The notes under the pieces: model-generated
What the model was told of the DNA's origin: nothing
Database searches by the model: none
What the model saw: only the letters and a program-made list of their open reading frames with translations
Translations under genes and position numbers: made by a program
Source: Marinobacter halotolerans
Lineage (GTDB): Bacteria; Pseudomonadota; Gammaproteobacteria; Pseudomonadales; Oleiphilaceae
Direction of reading: 5' to 3'
NCBI RefSeq assembly: GCF_008795985.1
Contig: NZ_VMHP01000001.1
Location: 1,426,001-1,490,000, forward strand
DNA length: 64,000 nt
Shown: positions 45,254 to 55,500 of the stretch, in pieces
How positions within the stretch are numbered: the stretch's first letter is position 1
How the letters are laid out: every line of letters starts with the position of its first letter

Positions 45254-46284
45254 TGGTGCACGGTGACCTCTTTGTTGTGCACGTCCGCTTCGAATTGCCG
45301 GCTTTCGGGGAATGCCAGTAACGCCCGTGCCACAGCCGGTTCCAGCCGCTGGCGGAAGGCGCGAAGCATTTCCCGGGCGCCGTAGCGGCTGTCGTAGCCG
45401 TGGCAGAGCTCAGCGCGCAATTCGGGCGACAGGGTCAGCTCGGCCTGCTTGCGGGCCAAGCGTTTGTTGAGTCCGGCCAGCTCTATGTCCAGCAGCGCCT
45501 CCAGCCAGTTGTCCGTCAGGTTGTTGAAGGTCAGGATCTGGTCGATGCGATTCAGGAATTCCGGATCAAAGTGTCGCCGCAGGGCGGAATCGCGAAGGAC
45601 CTGGCCATTACCCGGCCGGAGCCCAAGCCAGCGCCGCCAGCCATGCTGGTAGCGGTGGTGATAGGCTTCAGCGTCCAGCGCGCCAGCATTGCTGGTCATG
45701 AAGATAAGCGTGTTGCGAAAATCGATTTCGCGGTTGCCGGAGGGAAACACCAGTCGGCCGGTATCCAGCACGTTCAGCAGGATGCGGACCACTTCCTTGC
45801 TGGCTTTCTCGATCTCGTCGAAAAGCACGATGCCGGGCTTGCTGAACGAACCCTGAACCTTGTCCGGGTCGAACAGGCTATGGCCTTCCTTACTGCCGAC
45901 ATAACCCGGCGGGGCACCGGTGAGTGCGGCGGCGTAGTGCTCCTGGGCCAGGGTGTTCATGTCAATTCGACACACCCCATCGCGGTTTCCGGCGATGGCC
46001 TCGGCGATCAGACGCACGGTTTCGGTCTTACCCACGCCGGTGGGACCCAGAAACAGGTGCACCGCCAGCGGCCGGTTTTCCTCGCCGATATCGGCTTTTA
46101 CCCGCACCAGCATGGCTTCCATGGCGGTCAGCGCCTCGGGCTGGCCAACGATCTGTTCCCGCAGGCGGGACATAACGGCATCTGGCTCAAAGCGAAACCG
46201 GGAAACACGGACCGGGCCTGAAGCGGCCCGGTCCTTTTCAATGGATTCCCGATTGGCGTCGAGCCGTTCATTGATAAACGGCAC
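45241..46284 (-). CDS. AAA ATPase, Clp/Hsp100-like single-domain
   Basis: 347 residues. An AAA-2 module: Walker A GPTGVGKTET, Walker B VLFDEIEKA, sensor 1 IFMTSNAG, the FDPEFLNRID arginine-finger region, and a C-terminal ClpB D2-small domain (about 265-347). The N-terminal 40 residues are unlike Clp. It corresponds to the second ATPase ring of ClpB without the first ring or middle domain. Located between amiE and fmdA, it may assemble, remodel or activate an amidase; no such role is established to my knowledge. Confidence 0.88.
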   Translation of the reverse strand: MPFINERLDANRESIEKDRAASGPVRVSRFRFEPDAVMSRLREQIVGQPEALTAMEAMLVRVKADIGEENRPLAVHLFLGPTGVGKTETVRLIAEAIAGNRDGVCRIDMNTLAQEHYAAALTGAPPGYVGSKEGHSLFDPDKVQGSFSKPGIVLFDEIEKASKEVVRILLNVLDTGRLVFPSGNREIDFRNTLIFMTSNAGALDAEAYHHRYQHGWRRWLGLRPGNGQVLRDSALRRHFDPEFLNRIDQILTFNNLTDNWLEALLDIELAGLNKRLARKQAELTLSPELRAELCHGYDSRYGAREMLRAFRQRLEPAVARALLAFPESRQFEADVHNKEVTVHQYVE

Positions 46285-46299
46285 GAAGGCCTCCCGGGC

Positions 46300-47346
46300 T
46301 CAGGCCCCTGCGGATTTTTCCTTGCCGTCAAACGGCAGCTCGCCCACCGGGCACTCGGCGGTGCCGATGGTCTTGCGGGTCATGGCCTCCACGGCTGCCT
46401 GGGCCTTTTCGGCATCCATTACCCAGGTGCGGTAGAAATCGAACGGGCATTCCGCCACACCCTTGTCACCGTCTCCGGAGGCATGCACGCCGGTATAGCC
46501 ACGGTGCAACAGCTTGAACAGATGGTTCTGGGACTGGTCATTCTTGCGGGCATCGCGAATCTGGCTCACGGAAAGCTGGGCGTACTGGATGCCCATATCT
46601 TCCTCGCCACACTCTCCCAGAGTCCGGCCATCAAAGCCGATCACCGCCGAGTGGCCGAAGTAAGAATAGACCCCGTCAAAACCGGACGCGTTGGCCACGG
46701 CCACATAGCAGTTGTTGGCCCAGGCCATGGTTTTGGACATCATGATCTGCTGCTCCTTGGCCGGGTACATATAGCCCTGGCAGCGCACAATCAGCTCCGC
46801 CCCCTTCATGGCGCAGTCCCGCCAGATTTCCGGGTAGTTGCCGTCGTCGCAGATAATCAGACTGATCTTCATGCCCTTCGGGCCTTCGGTCACGTAAGTG
46901 CTGTCGCCGGGATACCAGCCCTCAATGGGGCACCATGGCACGCACTTGCGGTACTTCTGAACAATCTCGCCCTCGTTGTTGATCAGGATCAGCGTGTTAT
47001 ACGGCGCCTTGTTCGGGTGGTCCTCGTGGCGCTCGCCGGTCAGCGAGAAAATGCCCCAGGTATTGGCCTCACGGCAGGCGGCGGAGAAGATGGCCGTCTC
47101 GTCGCCGGGAACCGTGGCCGCCGTGGCCATCATTTCCTCGTTGTCATACATGATGCCCATGGTGCTGTATTCCGGAAACACCACCAGGTCCATACCCGGC
47201 AGGCCTACCTTCATGCCCTTGATCATTTCTGCAATGTTACGGGCGTTGTCCAACACCTCGGCTTTGGTATGCAGCCGCGGCATCTTGTAGTTCACCACCG
47301 CCACGCCGACGGTATCGTTACTGCTGGAAATATCACCGTGTCTCAT
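46300..47346 (-). CDS. amiE: Aliphatic amidase
   Basis: 348 residues, nitrilase superfamily. It hydrolyses short aliphatic amides to acids and ammonia. The triad falls at the same numbers as in the Pseudomonas enzyme: E59 (FPEYS), K134 (QKYRKCVP) and C166 (ICDDGNYPE). The start [20 protein letters not shown] is also typical. AmiF formamidase is similar; the length and N-terminus favour AmiE. Downstream of urtE by 26 bases and part of the same operon. Confidence 0.94.
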   Translation of the reverse strand: MRHGDISSSNDTVGVAVVNYKMPRLHTKAEVLDNARNIAEMIKGMKVGLPGMDLVVFPEYSTMGIMYDNEEMMATAATVPGDETAIFSAACREANTWGIFSLTGERHEDHPNKAPYNTLILINNEGEIVQKYRKCVPWCPIEGWYPGDSTYVTEGPKGMKISLIICDDGNYPEIWRDCAMKGAELIVRCQGYMYPAKEQQIMMSKTMAWANNCYVAVANASGFDGVYSYFGHSAVIGFDGRTLGECGEEDMGIQYAQLSVSQIRDARKNDQSQNHLFKLLHRGYTGVHASGDGDKGVAECPFDFYRTWVMDAEKAQAAVEAMTRKTIGTAECPVGELPFDGKEKSAGA

Positions 47347-47372
47347 TGTCTGTCTCCCGGTTGCTTAATCGA

Positions 47373-48062
47373 TCACACCGCCAGATAACTGGCAATTTTG
47401 TCCTGATCCGCATCGGCCCGGTTCTCCTCGTGCACAATCGTGCCTTTCTCGATCACCAGAATCCGGTCCGCCGCATCCATCACAAAGCTCAGTACCTGCT
47501 CCGACACCACAATCGACAACCCCCGCTCATCGCGAATTTTCCGCAGGGTCTTGGCAATTTCCTTGATGATGTTGGGCTGTATGCCCTCGGTCGGTTCGTC
47601 CAGCAGCAACACCTTCGGCCGAGTAGCCAGTGCGCGGGCAATTGCCAGCTGTTGCTGCTGGCCTCCGGACAGGTTGCCGCCACGACGGCTCTGCATTTCT
47701 TTGAGTACCGGGAACAGGTCGTACAGATCCTCCGGCACTTTCTTTTCACCCACCGCCGCCAGGGCGGTTTCGATGTTCTCCCGCACCGTCAGGGTGGGAA
47801 AGATCATCCGCCCCTGGGGCACAAAGCCGATACCGGCCCGAACCCGCTGGAAACTCTTCATCCCTGAAATGTAAGCGCCGTCCAGTGAGACTTCACCGCC
47901 CCTGGTGGGCGTCATGCCCACCAGGGATTTCATCAATGTGGTCTTGCCCATGCCGTTGCGGCCGACCACCGCGACAATTTCGTTTTTCGCCACGTCGATA
48001 TTCAGATCATCGATAATGGTGCTTTGGCCATAGGCCACCGAGTGATGTTTGATGCTCAGCAT
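47373..48062 (-). CDS. urtE: Urea/amide ABC transporter ATP-binding subunit UrtE
   Basis: 229 residues. Walker A GRNGMGKTT, signature LSGGQQQQLAIARAL, Walker B VLLLDEPTEGIQP. It is the LivF-type ATPase of the urea importer and separates from urtD by two bases. Operon context with formamidase and amidase and no urease in view leaves open whether the substrate is urea or short-chain amides (FmdDEF-like). Confidence 0.93.
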   Translation of the reverse strand: MLSIKHHSVAYGQSTIIDDLNIDVAKNEIVAVVGRNGMGKTTLMKSLVGMTPTRGGEVSLDGAYISGMKSFQRVRAGIGFVPQGRMIFPTLTVRENIETALAAVGEKKVPEDLYDLFPVLKEMQSRRGGNLSGGQQQQLAIARALATRPKVLLLDEPTEGIQPNIIKEIAKTLRKIRDERGLSIVVSEQVLSFVMDAADRILVIEKGTIVHEENRADADQDKIASYLAV

Positions 48063-48064
48063 GA

Positions 48065-48823
48065 TCAGTGCCCCAGGTAGACTTCGATGACTTTCGGGTC
48101 CGCCTTCACGTGCTCGATGGACCCCTCCGACAAAACCTTGCCCTGATGCATGACGGTGACCCGGTCGGCGATGTCGCCGACAAACTGCATGTCATGCTCG
48201 ATCACCAGTACCGTATGGTCTTTGGTGATCACCCTCAGAAGCTCGGCAGTTTTCTTCCGCTCCGTCACCGACATGCCGGCAACTGGCTCATCCAGCATCA
48301 GCAGATCCGGTTTCTGGATAAGCAGCATGCCGATTTCCAGCCACTGTTTCTGGCCATGGCTCAGGGACGCCGCCGATTCGTTCAGCGCATCCGTGAGGAA
48401 GATGGTCGCCGCCACCTCCTCCACGGCGGCAATCACGGTGGCGTCCCGCTTGAAGGCCAGAGCACCCATCACGCTGTGTCCCCTGGGGTAGGACACCTCC
48501 AGGTTTTCAAACACGGTCAGGTCCTCGAACACCGACGGAGTCTGGAATTTCCGGCCCACGCCCGAATGCACGATCTGGTGTTCCTTGAGCTTCGTCAGCT
48601 CCTTGCCGGCAAACTTGATGGAGCCGGTGGTGGCCCGGGTCTTGCCGCAGATCAGGTCCAGTACCGTGGTTTTACCCGCGCCGTTGGGGCCGATGATGAC
48701 CCGGATTTCCTTTGGGTCGAGGTAGAAGGACAGGTCATCCACGGCCTTGAAGCCGTCGAACGACACGGTCAGACCCTCGACCGCCAGCAGAAAGTCGCCT
48801 TTTTTGCTTTTTGGTGTGCTCAT
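48065..48823 (-). CDS. urtD: Urea/amide ABC transporter ATP-binding subunit UrtD
   Basis: 252 residues from the ATG at 48823, which overlaps the urtC stop (ATGA) and has GGAG upstream. Walker A GPNGAGKTT, signature LSHGQKQWLEIGMLL (the LSHG form is characteristic of UrtD), Walker B LLMLDEPVAGMS. LivG-type ATPase. Confidence 0.93.
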   Translation of the reverse strand: MSTPKSKKGDFLLAVEGLTVSFDGFKAVDDLSFYLDPKEIRVIIGPNGAGKTTVLDLICGKTRATTGSIKFAGKELTKLKEHQIVHSGVGRKFQTPSVFEDLTVFENLEVSYPRGHSVMGALAFKRDATVIAAVEEVAATIFLTDALNESAASLSHGQKQWLEIGMLLIQKPDLLMLDEPVAGMSVTERKKTAELLRVITKDHTVLVIEHDMQFVGDIADRVTVMHQGKVLSEGSIEHVKADPKVIEVYLGH

Positions 48824-50022
48824 CACGATTTCTCCGGGCTGTAGTTGTCCATCATCGGATCGTAATCGTCGGTCTTTTCAGCTTTCGGGCTGGCAGCCTC
48901 GGGTTCCGCCACAGGGGCGGCTTCAACCTTTTTGCGCCTGAAGATTTTGTCTTCCAGGGGCATGACATAGGTCTGGTAAAGCCCGGCCATACCGTTGGGG
49001 AACGCCAGCACCACACCGATGAACAGGGCGCCCATGGCGAAGGGCCAGAGTTCCGGGAAGGATTCGGAAAACCCGCTCTTGGCCGCGTTGACAAGCAGCG
49101 CACCGTAGACGGCGCCAAGGATCGACAACCGGCCACCCAGGGCACAGAAGATGACCATTTCGATGGAGGCGACGATGCCGATGAAGGAAGGCGACATGAA
49201 GCCCACGATCAGGGTGAACATGGCGCCGCCGATGCCGGCAAAGGCCGCGGCCAGGCAGAACACAAAGATCTTGAACGCCGCCACGTCATAGCCGGAGAAC
49301 CGCACCCTTGTCTCCTGGGCATTCATCGCCACCAAAATGCGACCCAGCTTGCTGTTCTGGACAAAGCGCGCCACGAACAGGCACAGGAACAGCATGGCCA
49401 CACAGATAAAGTAGAGCGTGGTTCTGGCTTCATCGGTGCGGATGTCCCAGCCCTTCAGGGTCTGCAAATCGGTAATGCCGTTGACGCCGCCGGTGAAGCC
49501 CTGCTGCCCGATGATCAGGATGGTCAGGACGGCGGCTATGGCCTGGGTAATGATGGCGAAGTAAACGCCACCCACCCGCCGGGTGAACATGGCCAGGCCG
49601 ATGACAAACGCCAACAACATAGGCACACCGATCACCGCCAGCAGCGTGAACGAGAAGCTGTGGAACGGTTCCCAGAACCAGGGCAAGGCGGTCAGCTGGT
49701 TCCAGTCCATGAAGTCCGGGATGCCCGGCGTGGACTGGATGGCGGTGGCCTCCGGCGTGGAGGCCTCCAGCTTCAGGAACATGGCCATGCAATAACCGCC
49801 GAGGCCGAAGAACACGCCCTGCCCCAGACTCAGGATGCCGGCTTTACCCCAGCACATCACCAGTCCGATCGCGACAAAGGCGTAGGTCAGATACTTGCCC
49901 ACCATGTTCAGGCGGAACGGATCCAGGATCAGCGGCAGTACGATAACCAGCAACGCTGCCAATCCCAGGTAATACAGTCCCTCGCGGGAGCCAAGCCATT
50001 TCATTGGGGATGACGTTTTCAT
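48823..50022 (-). CDS. urtC: Urea/amide ABC transporter permease UrtC
   Basis: 399 residues from the ATG at 50022 with AGGAG upstream (GTG 50025 is an alternative). About ten membrane helices, with the LivM-type phrase FSGYDVAAFKIFVFCLAAAF and GGRLSILGAVYGALL. The C-terminus carries a soluble acidic tail (about 355-399). Coupled to urtD by ATGA overlap. Confidence 0.93.
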   Translation of the reverse strand: MKTSSPMKWLGSREGLYYLGLAALLVIVLPLILDPFRLNMVGKYLTYAFVAIGLVMCWGKAGILSLGQGVFFGLGGYCMAMFLKLEASTPEATAIQSTPGIPDFMDWNQLTALPWFWEPFHSFSFTLLAVIGVPMLLAFVIGLAMFTRRVGGVYFAIITQAIAAVLTILIIGQQGFTGGVNGITDLQTLKGWDIRTDEARTTLYFICVAMLFLCLFVARFVQNSKLGRILVAMNAQETRVRFSGYDVAAFKIFVFCLAAAFAGIGGAMFTLIVGFMSPSFIGIVASIEMVIFCALGGRLSILGAVYGALLVNAAKSGFSESFPELWPFAMGALFIGVVLAFPNGMAGLYQTYVMPLEDKIFRRKKVEAAPVAEPEAASPKAEKTDDYDPMMDNYSPEKS

Positions 50023-50031
50023 CACAATCTC

Positions 50032-50958
50032 CTAGCGACGGACCTTGAGGGCCATGAGTCCTTCCGGACGCAGCATCAGAATGCCGATGACCACCAACAG
50101 GGTGAGAACCTTGGCCATGGACCCACTGAGGAAGAATTCCATGGTGGACTGGGCCTGGGAGATGCCGAAGGCCGACACAATGGTGCCGATCAGGCTTTGC
50201 GCGCCGCCAAATACCACCACCAGGAAGGTGTCGACGATGTAGGCCTGGCCGGAGGAAGGGCCGGTGGAACCGATCATGGTGAAGGCCGCGCCTGCCACAC
50301 CGGCGATGCCGCAGCCCAGAGCAAAGGTTGCCCGGTCAATACCGGCACTGTTGATGCCCACGGCCTCGGCCATGGGGCGGTTCTGGACCACGGCACGAAC
50401 TTTCTTGCCGTAGTTGGAGCGGTACATCAGCAGGTAGAGTCCAACGGCGATCGACAACGCTATGATCATCACGAACAGACCGTTGATCGGCAGTTGCACC
50501 AGATCGGTCACATTGAAGGCACCAAGCATCCACTCCGGCAGGTCCACACCCACTTCCCGGGCGCCAAAGATAGAGCGGTAGGCCTGCTGCATGATCAGGC
50601 TAAGGCCCCAGGTCGCCAGCAGTGTATCCAGCGGGCGGTGATAGAGGTGCCGTATCATGAGCCACTCGACGAGTGCCCCTAATGCGGCACAGACCAGAAA
50701 GGCCAGAATCATGGCGATAAAGAAGTACCCGCCGAAAAGCCCCGGCAGGTAGGACTGGAAGAATCCGGAGGTCAGGTAGGTGGTGTAGGCGCCGAGGATC
50801 ATGAACTCCCCGTGAGCCATATTGATAACACCCATCTGACCGAAAATGATTGTCAGGCCCAGGGCCATCAGTACGAACACTGAAAACAGGGAGAGCCCGG
50901 CAAACCCCTGCATGGCAAATATCGACATCAATTCACTGCTGGTGTAGCCATCGAACAT
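50032..50958 (-). CDS. urtB: Urea/amide ABC transporter permease UrtB
   Basis: 308 residues, LivH type, about eight membrane helices. Phrases GLTIIFGQMGVINMAHGEFM and VLGC-like GCGIAGVAGAAFTMIGSTGP are typical. It lies 9 bases upstream of urtC and 101 bases after urtA. No long N-terminal periplasmic extension, unlike some UrtB proteins. Confidence 0.93.
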   Translation of the reverse strand: MFDGYTSSELMSIFAMQGFAGLSLFSVFVLMALGLTIIFGQMGVINMAHGEFMILGAYTTYLTSGFFQSYLPGLFGGYFFIAMILAFLVCAALGALVEWLMIRHLYHRPLDTLLATWGLSLIMQQAYRSIFGAREVGVDLPEWMLGAFNVTDLVQLPINGLFVMIIALSIAVGLYLLMYRSNYGKKVRAVVQNRPMAEAVGINSAGIDRATFALGCGIAGVAGAAFTMIGSTGPSSGQAYIVDTFLVVVFGGAQSLIGTIVSAFGISQAQSTMEFFLSGSMAKVLTLLVVIGILMLRPEGLMALKVRR

Positions 50959-51059
50959 GACCCTATCTCCCGTTCAAACCAACATGCTTTTTGCCGTAGC
51001 GGCGTCTTGGCGATAGTCAACGCCGGTGCTCCCATCCGGGAGACACCGGCTTTCCGGTC

Positions 51060-52325
51060 TTACTGGTAACCTTCGGGGAAGGGGTCGGGCTCCATCAGCT
51101 CTTCGGTCTCGAAGACAACCTTGTACTGGCCGTCAGTCTGAGCCTGGCCGATACGGGTCTTGGACCACAGGTGATGGTTCTCGTGGATGCGCACGTAGCC
51201 TTCTGGCGCCTTTTTGAACTCGATGCCGGCGAACTCTTCGCGGATCTTGTCGATATCAAAGGAACCGGCTTTCTCTACCGCGGCTTTCCAGAGCCATGGG
51301 CCCAGATAAGCGGCCTGGGTGACGTCACCGATTACCATGTCATCGCCATAAGCCTTCTTGAACTCTGCAACAAACTCTTTGTTGTTGGGGTTATCCAGGC
51401 TCTGGAAGTACTTCATGGAGGCGTAGATGCCATCCACGTTCTCACCACCGATACCGCGGATCTCGTCCTCGGTCACGGAGATGGTTAGCAGCAGAGGCTT
51501 CTCGTCGGTGAAATCAATACCGGCGGCTTTCATCTGCTTGTAGAAGGCCACGTTGGAGCCGCCTACCACCGACGCGAAAATCACGTCCGGCTTGCGCAGC
51601 TTGATCTTGTTGATCACCGAGTTGAACTGGGTGTGGCCCAGGGGATAGTACTCTTCACCGGACACCTTGAGGCCGAGCATGTCCTCGATGTGCTTCCGGG
51701 CGATTTTGTTGGACGTACGCGGCCAGATGTAGTCCGATCCAAGCAGATAGAAGCTTTTCGCGCCTTTCGTCTCCGCCGCCCAATTCAGGCTGGCAAGGAT
51801 CTGCTGGGTGGCTTCCTGGCCGGTGTAGACCACATTGGGCGACTGCTCCAGACCCTCATAGAAGGTCGGGTAGTAAAGCATGCCGTTGTACTGCTCCATG
51901 ACCGGCAATACTGCTTTGCGGGACGCCGACGTCCAGGCACCGAAAATGGCTGCCACATTGTCCTGGCGCAACAACTTGCGGGATTTCTCCGCGAAGGTGG
52001 GCCAGTCGCTGGCACCATCTTCCTGAACAAACTTGATCTGTCGACCCAGCACACCGCCGGATTCGTTGATCTGCTTGATGGCCAGCTTTTCCGCCTGCAC
52101 CGAGCCGATCTCACTGATCGCCATAGTGCCGGTGATCGAGTGCAGAATACCCACGGTGACGGTGTCGTCAGTGACGGCCAGTCCGGTCGTGTTCACTTCC
52201 GCTGTAGGAGGCGTCGCGGCATTGGCAGAGGCCGCCAGAACCATTGAAGCCGCCAGCAGCTTGAATTTACCGAGCCCCCACCGTCCGGTGGCGCCTCCCC
52301 TGGTCGATTGCTTGTTCATTGTCAT
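51060..52325 (-). CDS. urtA: Urea/amide ABC transporter substrate-binding protein UrtA
   Basis: 421 residues from the ATG at 52325 with GAGGAC upstream; the longer frame has no ribosome site. A signal peptide with an extended basic N-region (about 1-37) ends ASANA. The mature protein is a type I periplasmic binding protein with VGILHSITGTMAISE, AAIFGAWTSASRKAVLPV and LYYPTFYEGLEQSPNVVYTG, typical of UrtA/FmdD/AmiC relatives. First gene of the operon. The palindrome at 52458 lies 133 bases upstream. Confidence 0.94.
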   Translation of the reverse strand: MTMNKQSTRGGATGRWGLGKFKLLAASMVLAASANAATPPTAEVNTTGLAVTDDTVTVGILHSITGTMAISEIGSVQAEKLAIKQINESGGVLGRQIKFVQEDGASDWPTFAEKSRKLLRQDNVAAIFGAWTSASRKAVLPVMEQYNGMLYYPTFYEGLEQSPNVVYTGQEATQQILASLNWAAETKGAKSFYLLGSDYIWPRTSNKIARKHIEDMLGLKVSGEEYYPLGHTQFNSVINKIKLRKPDVIFASVVGGSNVAFYKQMKAAGIDFTDEKPLLLTISVTEDEIRGIGGENVDGIYASMKYFQSLDNPNNKEFVAEFKKAYGDDMVIGDVTQAAYLGPWLWKAAVEKAGSFDIDKIREEFAGIEFKKAPEGYVRIHENHHLWSKTRIGQAQTDGQYKVVFETEELMEPDPFPEGYQ

Positions 52326-52457
52326 GGTAAGTCCTCGCGTTACGTACCGGTCAGAATGTTTGTGTCGTTCGCACTGCCCTCGGGTTTGAAGGAGCACGCT
52401 CGATAATCATTCTGTTCCGGTCCCCCGAAAGAACCCATTCGGCAAACACACCAGCGC

Positions 52458-52476
52458 CCTACGTCATTTGACGCAT
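52458..52476. promoter_or_regulatory. Shared palindrome, copy before urtA
   Basis: CCTACGTCATTTGACGCAT in the 268-base region between the divergent urtA and sensor-kinase genes, followed by ACCCC. It matches the motif at 45235 in 17 of 19 bases. Candidate operator for the operon and perhaps for the kinase gene as well. Confidence 0.6.
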
Positions 52477-52593
52477 ACCCCACCAACAAGCGTCGCGATA
52501 CAACACAGGTGTGCCCGCCTCTCTGATGGAGATCACGCGCGATGGCACAGCTTTTGAAGCATACGGAGACACCATTCATCGAAAGGCCACACC

Positions 52594-55500
52594 ATGAGTG
52601 CCCGGCAAAACATTTTCCGCGTCCGGCGGAACTACAATCAGTGGGTCGCCAACCAGACTCTTGAGGACTATGCCCTGCGCTTTACCGCGAAAAGTGCGCG
52701 GCGCTGGTCGGCCGGCCGGGTGGCCAATACCGCGCTGGGCGCCATCTCCTTTCTGGCCCTGGAGGCCATCGGCGGGGCCATCACCATCCACTACGGGTTC
52801 GACAATGCGGTGGCGGCCATTTGTGCGGTGGCGCTGATCATTTTCCTGACCGCTATTCCCATCAGCTACTACGCCGCCCGCTATGGTGTTGATATTGATC
52901 TGTTAACCCGGGGCGCCGGCTTCGGGTACATCGGCTCTACCATCACCTCGCTCATCTACGCCTCCTTCACCTTTATCTTTTTCGCCATCGAGGCGGCGAT
53001 CATGGCGATGGCGCTGGAGCTGCTGTTCGGCATTCCGCTGGTGATCGGTTATCTGGTGTGTTCGGTGATCATTATTCCCCTGGTTACTCACGGCATTACC
53101 GCCATCAGCAAGTTCCAGCTGTGGACCCAGCCGGCCTGGATTATTCTGCAACTGCTGCCCTTCGTGTTCATCCTTTATCAGGACGCCAGCGCCGTATCGG
53201 ACTGGACGCAGTTCGAAGGCATTGCCCCGAATCAGGGCGGCGAGTTCAATCTGCTGCTTTTCGGGGCGGCCGCTGCGGTTCTGTTTTCACTCATGGCGCA
53301 GATTGGCGAACAGGTAGACTTCCTGAGGTTTATTCCCGAACCCCAAAAAGGCCACAAACTGCGCTGGTGGTCGGCAGTGATGGCCGGCGGGCCGGGCTGG
53401 ATCGTTATCGGTACGGTAAAGATCCTTGCCGGGTCGTTTCTGGCGGTGCTGGCCCTGAATCAGGGTATTGCGGCGGTCGATGCGTCTGATCCTACCCGAA
53501 TGTATATGGTGGCCTTTGGCTACGTGACCTCGTCGCCGGAGGTAGCGCTGGCCATTGCGGGTATCTTCGTCATTCTGTGCCAGGTCAAGATCAACGTCAC
53601 CAACGCCTACGCCGGCTCCATTGCCTGGTCGAACTTTTTCTCACGGCTGACCCACAGCCACCCGGGCCGTGTGGTCTGGCTGGTATTCAACGTCGCCATC
53701 GCACTGCTGGTAATGGAACTGGGGGTTTACCGGGCGCTGGAGGAGACCCTGGGGTTCTACGGCATTGTTGCCGTGGCCTGGGTGGGGGCGCTGGTGGCGG
53801 ATCTGGTGATCAACAAGCCTCTGGGATTCAGCCCGAAACACATCGAGTTCAAACGGGCGCACCTGTACGACATCAATCCGGTGGGCGTGGGCGCCATGAT
53901 TCTGGCGTCCATCATCGGCATGGTCAGCCACGGCGGCGCCCTGGGAGAGGTCGCTGAAGCCCTGTCCCACTTCATCACCCTGGGCGCTGCCCTGATCATT
54001 GCTCCGCTCATTGCCTGGCAAACAGGCGGGCGCTATTACATGGCGCGCCCGTTTGTACCTATTGCCACCGATCATCACCTGGTGGCCTGCTGCATCTGCG
54101 AACACGAATTCGAGCCAGAAGACGTGACCGGCTGCCCTGCCTATGCCGGCAATATCTGCTCCCTGTGCTGCTCGCTGGATGCCCGCTGCGGCGACTTCTG
54201 CAAACCCGGCGCCGGCTATCGGGAGCAGATGCGCCGGTTCTTTGGCCTTTTTATCCCTGAGTCAGCCTTTGCCTACCTGCACTCCCGGCTCGGGCATTTT
54301 CTGGTGCTGTTGTTGTTGATCAACGGGGTATCGGGGCTGCTGCTATGGCTGATCCACGAACAGACCCTGGTAGCCTCGGCTGCCGAAGCAGCCTTGCTGG
54401 CGATTACGCTCTGGAAGGTGTTTTTCGTCCTGATCATCATTACCGGCGTGGTGTGCTGGCTGTTTGTGCTGGCCCACGACAGCCGCATGGTGGCCGAGGA
54501 GGAATCCCAGCGTCAGACCCGGCTGCTAACCGAGGAAATCGTCGCCCACGAACGTACCGACCAGGCGCTTCAGAAGGCCAAGGAACATGCGGAGGCTGCA
54601 AATGGCGCGAAAAGCCGGTATTTGACCGGCATTAGTCACGAACTCCGATCACCACTAAACGCCATTCTGGGGTATGCCCAGTTGATGGAGAATGACTCAG
54701 GCGTATCGGACAACCGCAAGGAAGCGCTCGGCGTGATCCGCCGTAGCGGCGAATACCTGGCCGATCTGATTGAAGGCCTGCTGGATATTTCCAAGATAGA
54801 GGCCGGCCGCCTGGACCTGCACCGTGACGCGGTACGCATCGATCTGCTGATGGAGCAACTGGTGCACATGTTCCGGCTTCAGGCCGAGGAAAAAGGCCTG
54901 ACCTTTGAATACCACTGCGTGGGAAGGCTCCCGGAACTGGTCACCACGGACGAAAAGCGCCTTCGCCAGATTCTGATCAATCTGCTATCCAACGCCATCA
55001 AGTACACCGACACCGGTCGCGTATCACTGACCCTGAAATACCGCAGCCAGGTGGCGGAGTTTACCGTGGAAGATACCGGTGAAGGCATCGCCGAGGAAAA
55101 CATCGAACGCATCTTCCGACCGTTCGAACGCATCCGCACACCCGGGCAAAGCCAGGCCGGCACCGGCCTGGGCCTGACCATTACCCACCTGCTAACCGAC
55201 ATCATGGGCGGCGATCTTTCGGTGGTCAGCGAGGTTGGCAAGGGCAGTACCTTCAAGGTCAGCTTGATGCTGTCCAGCCTGCACACGCAACGACCGGAAT
55301 CCATGACCTCCCCCGCACGGCGCATTTACGGCTACGAAGGGCCTCGCCGGAAAATTATGGTGGTCGATGATGAAACCGGTCACCGCCAGTTGATCCGCGC
55401 CATGCTGGCTCCGCTGGGCTTCGAGATCATCGACGTCGGCAACTCCCTGGCGGTGATGGACACACTGGAAAAGGAACTGCCGGACCTGCTTCTGCTGGAC

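Noticed and set aside
48811..50013. A 400-codon plus-strand frame over urtC.
   Set aside because: Exact antisense shadow of a multi-helix permease gene; highly charged, Gln/His/Asp-rich composition without motifs.
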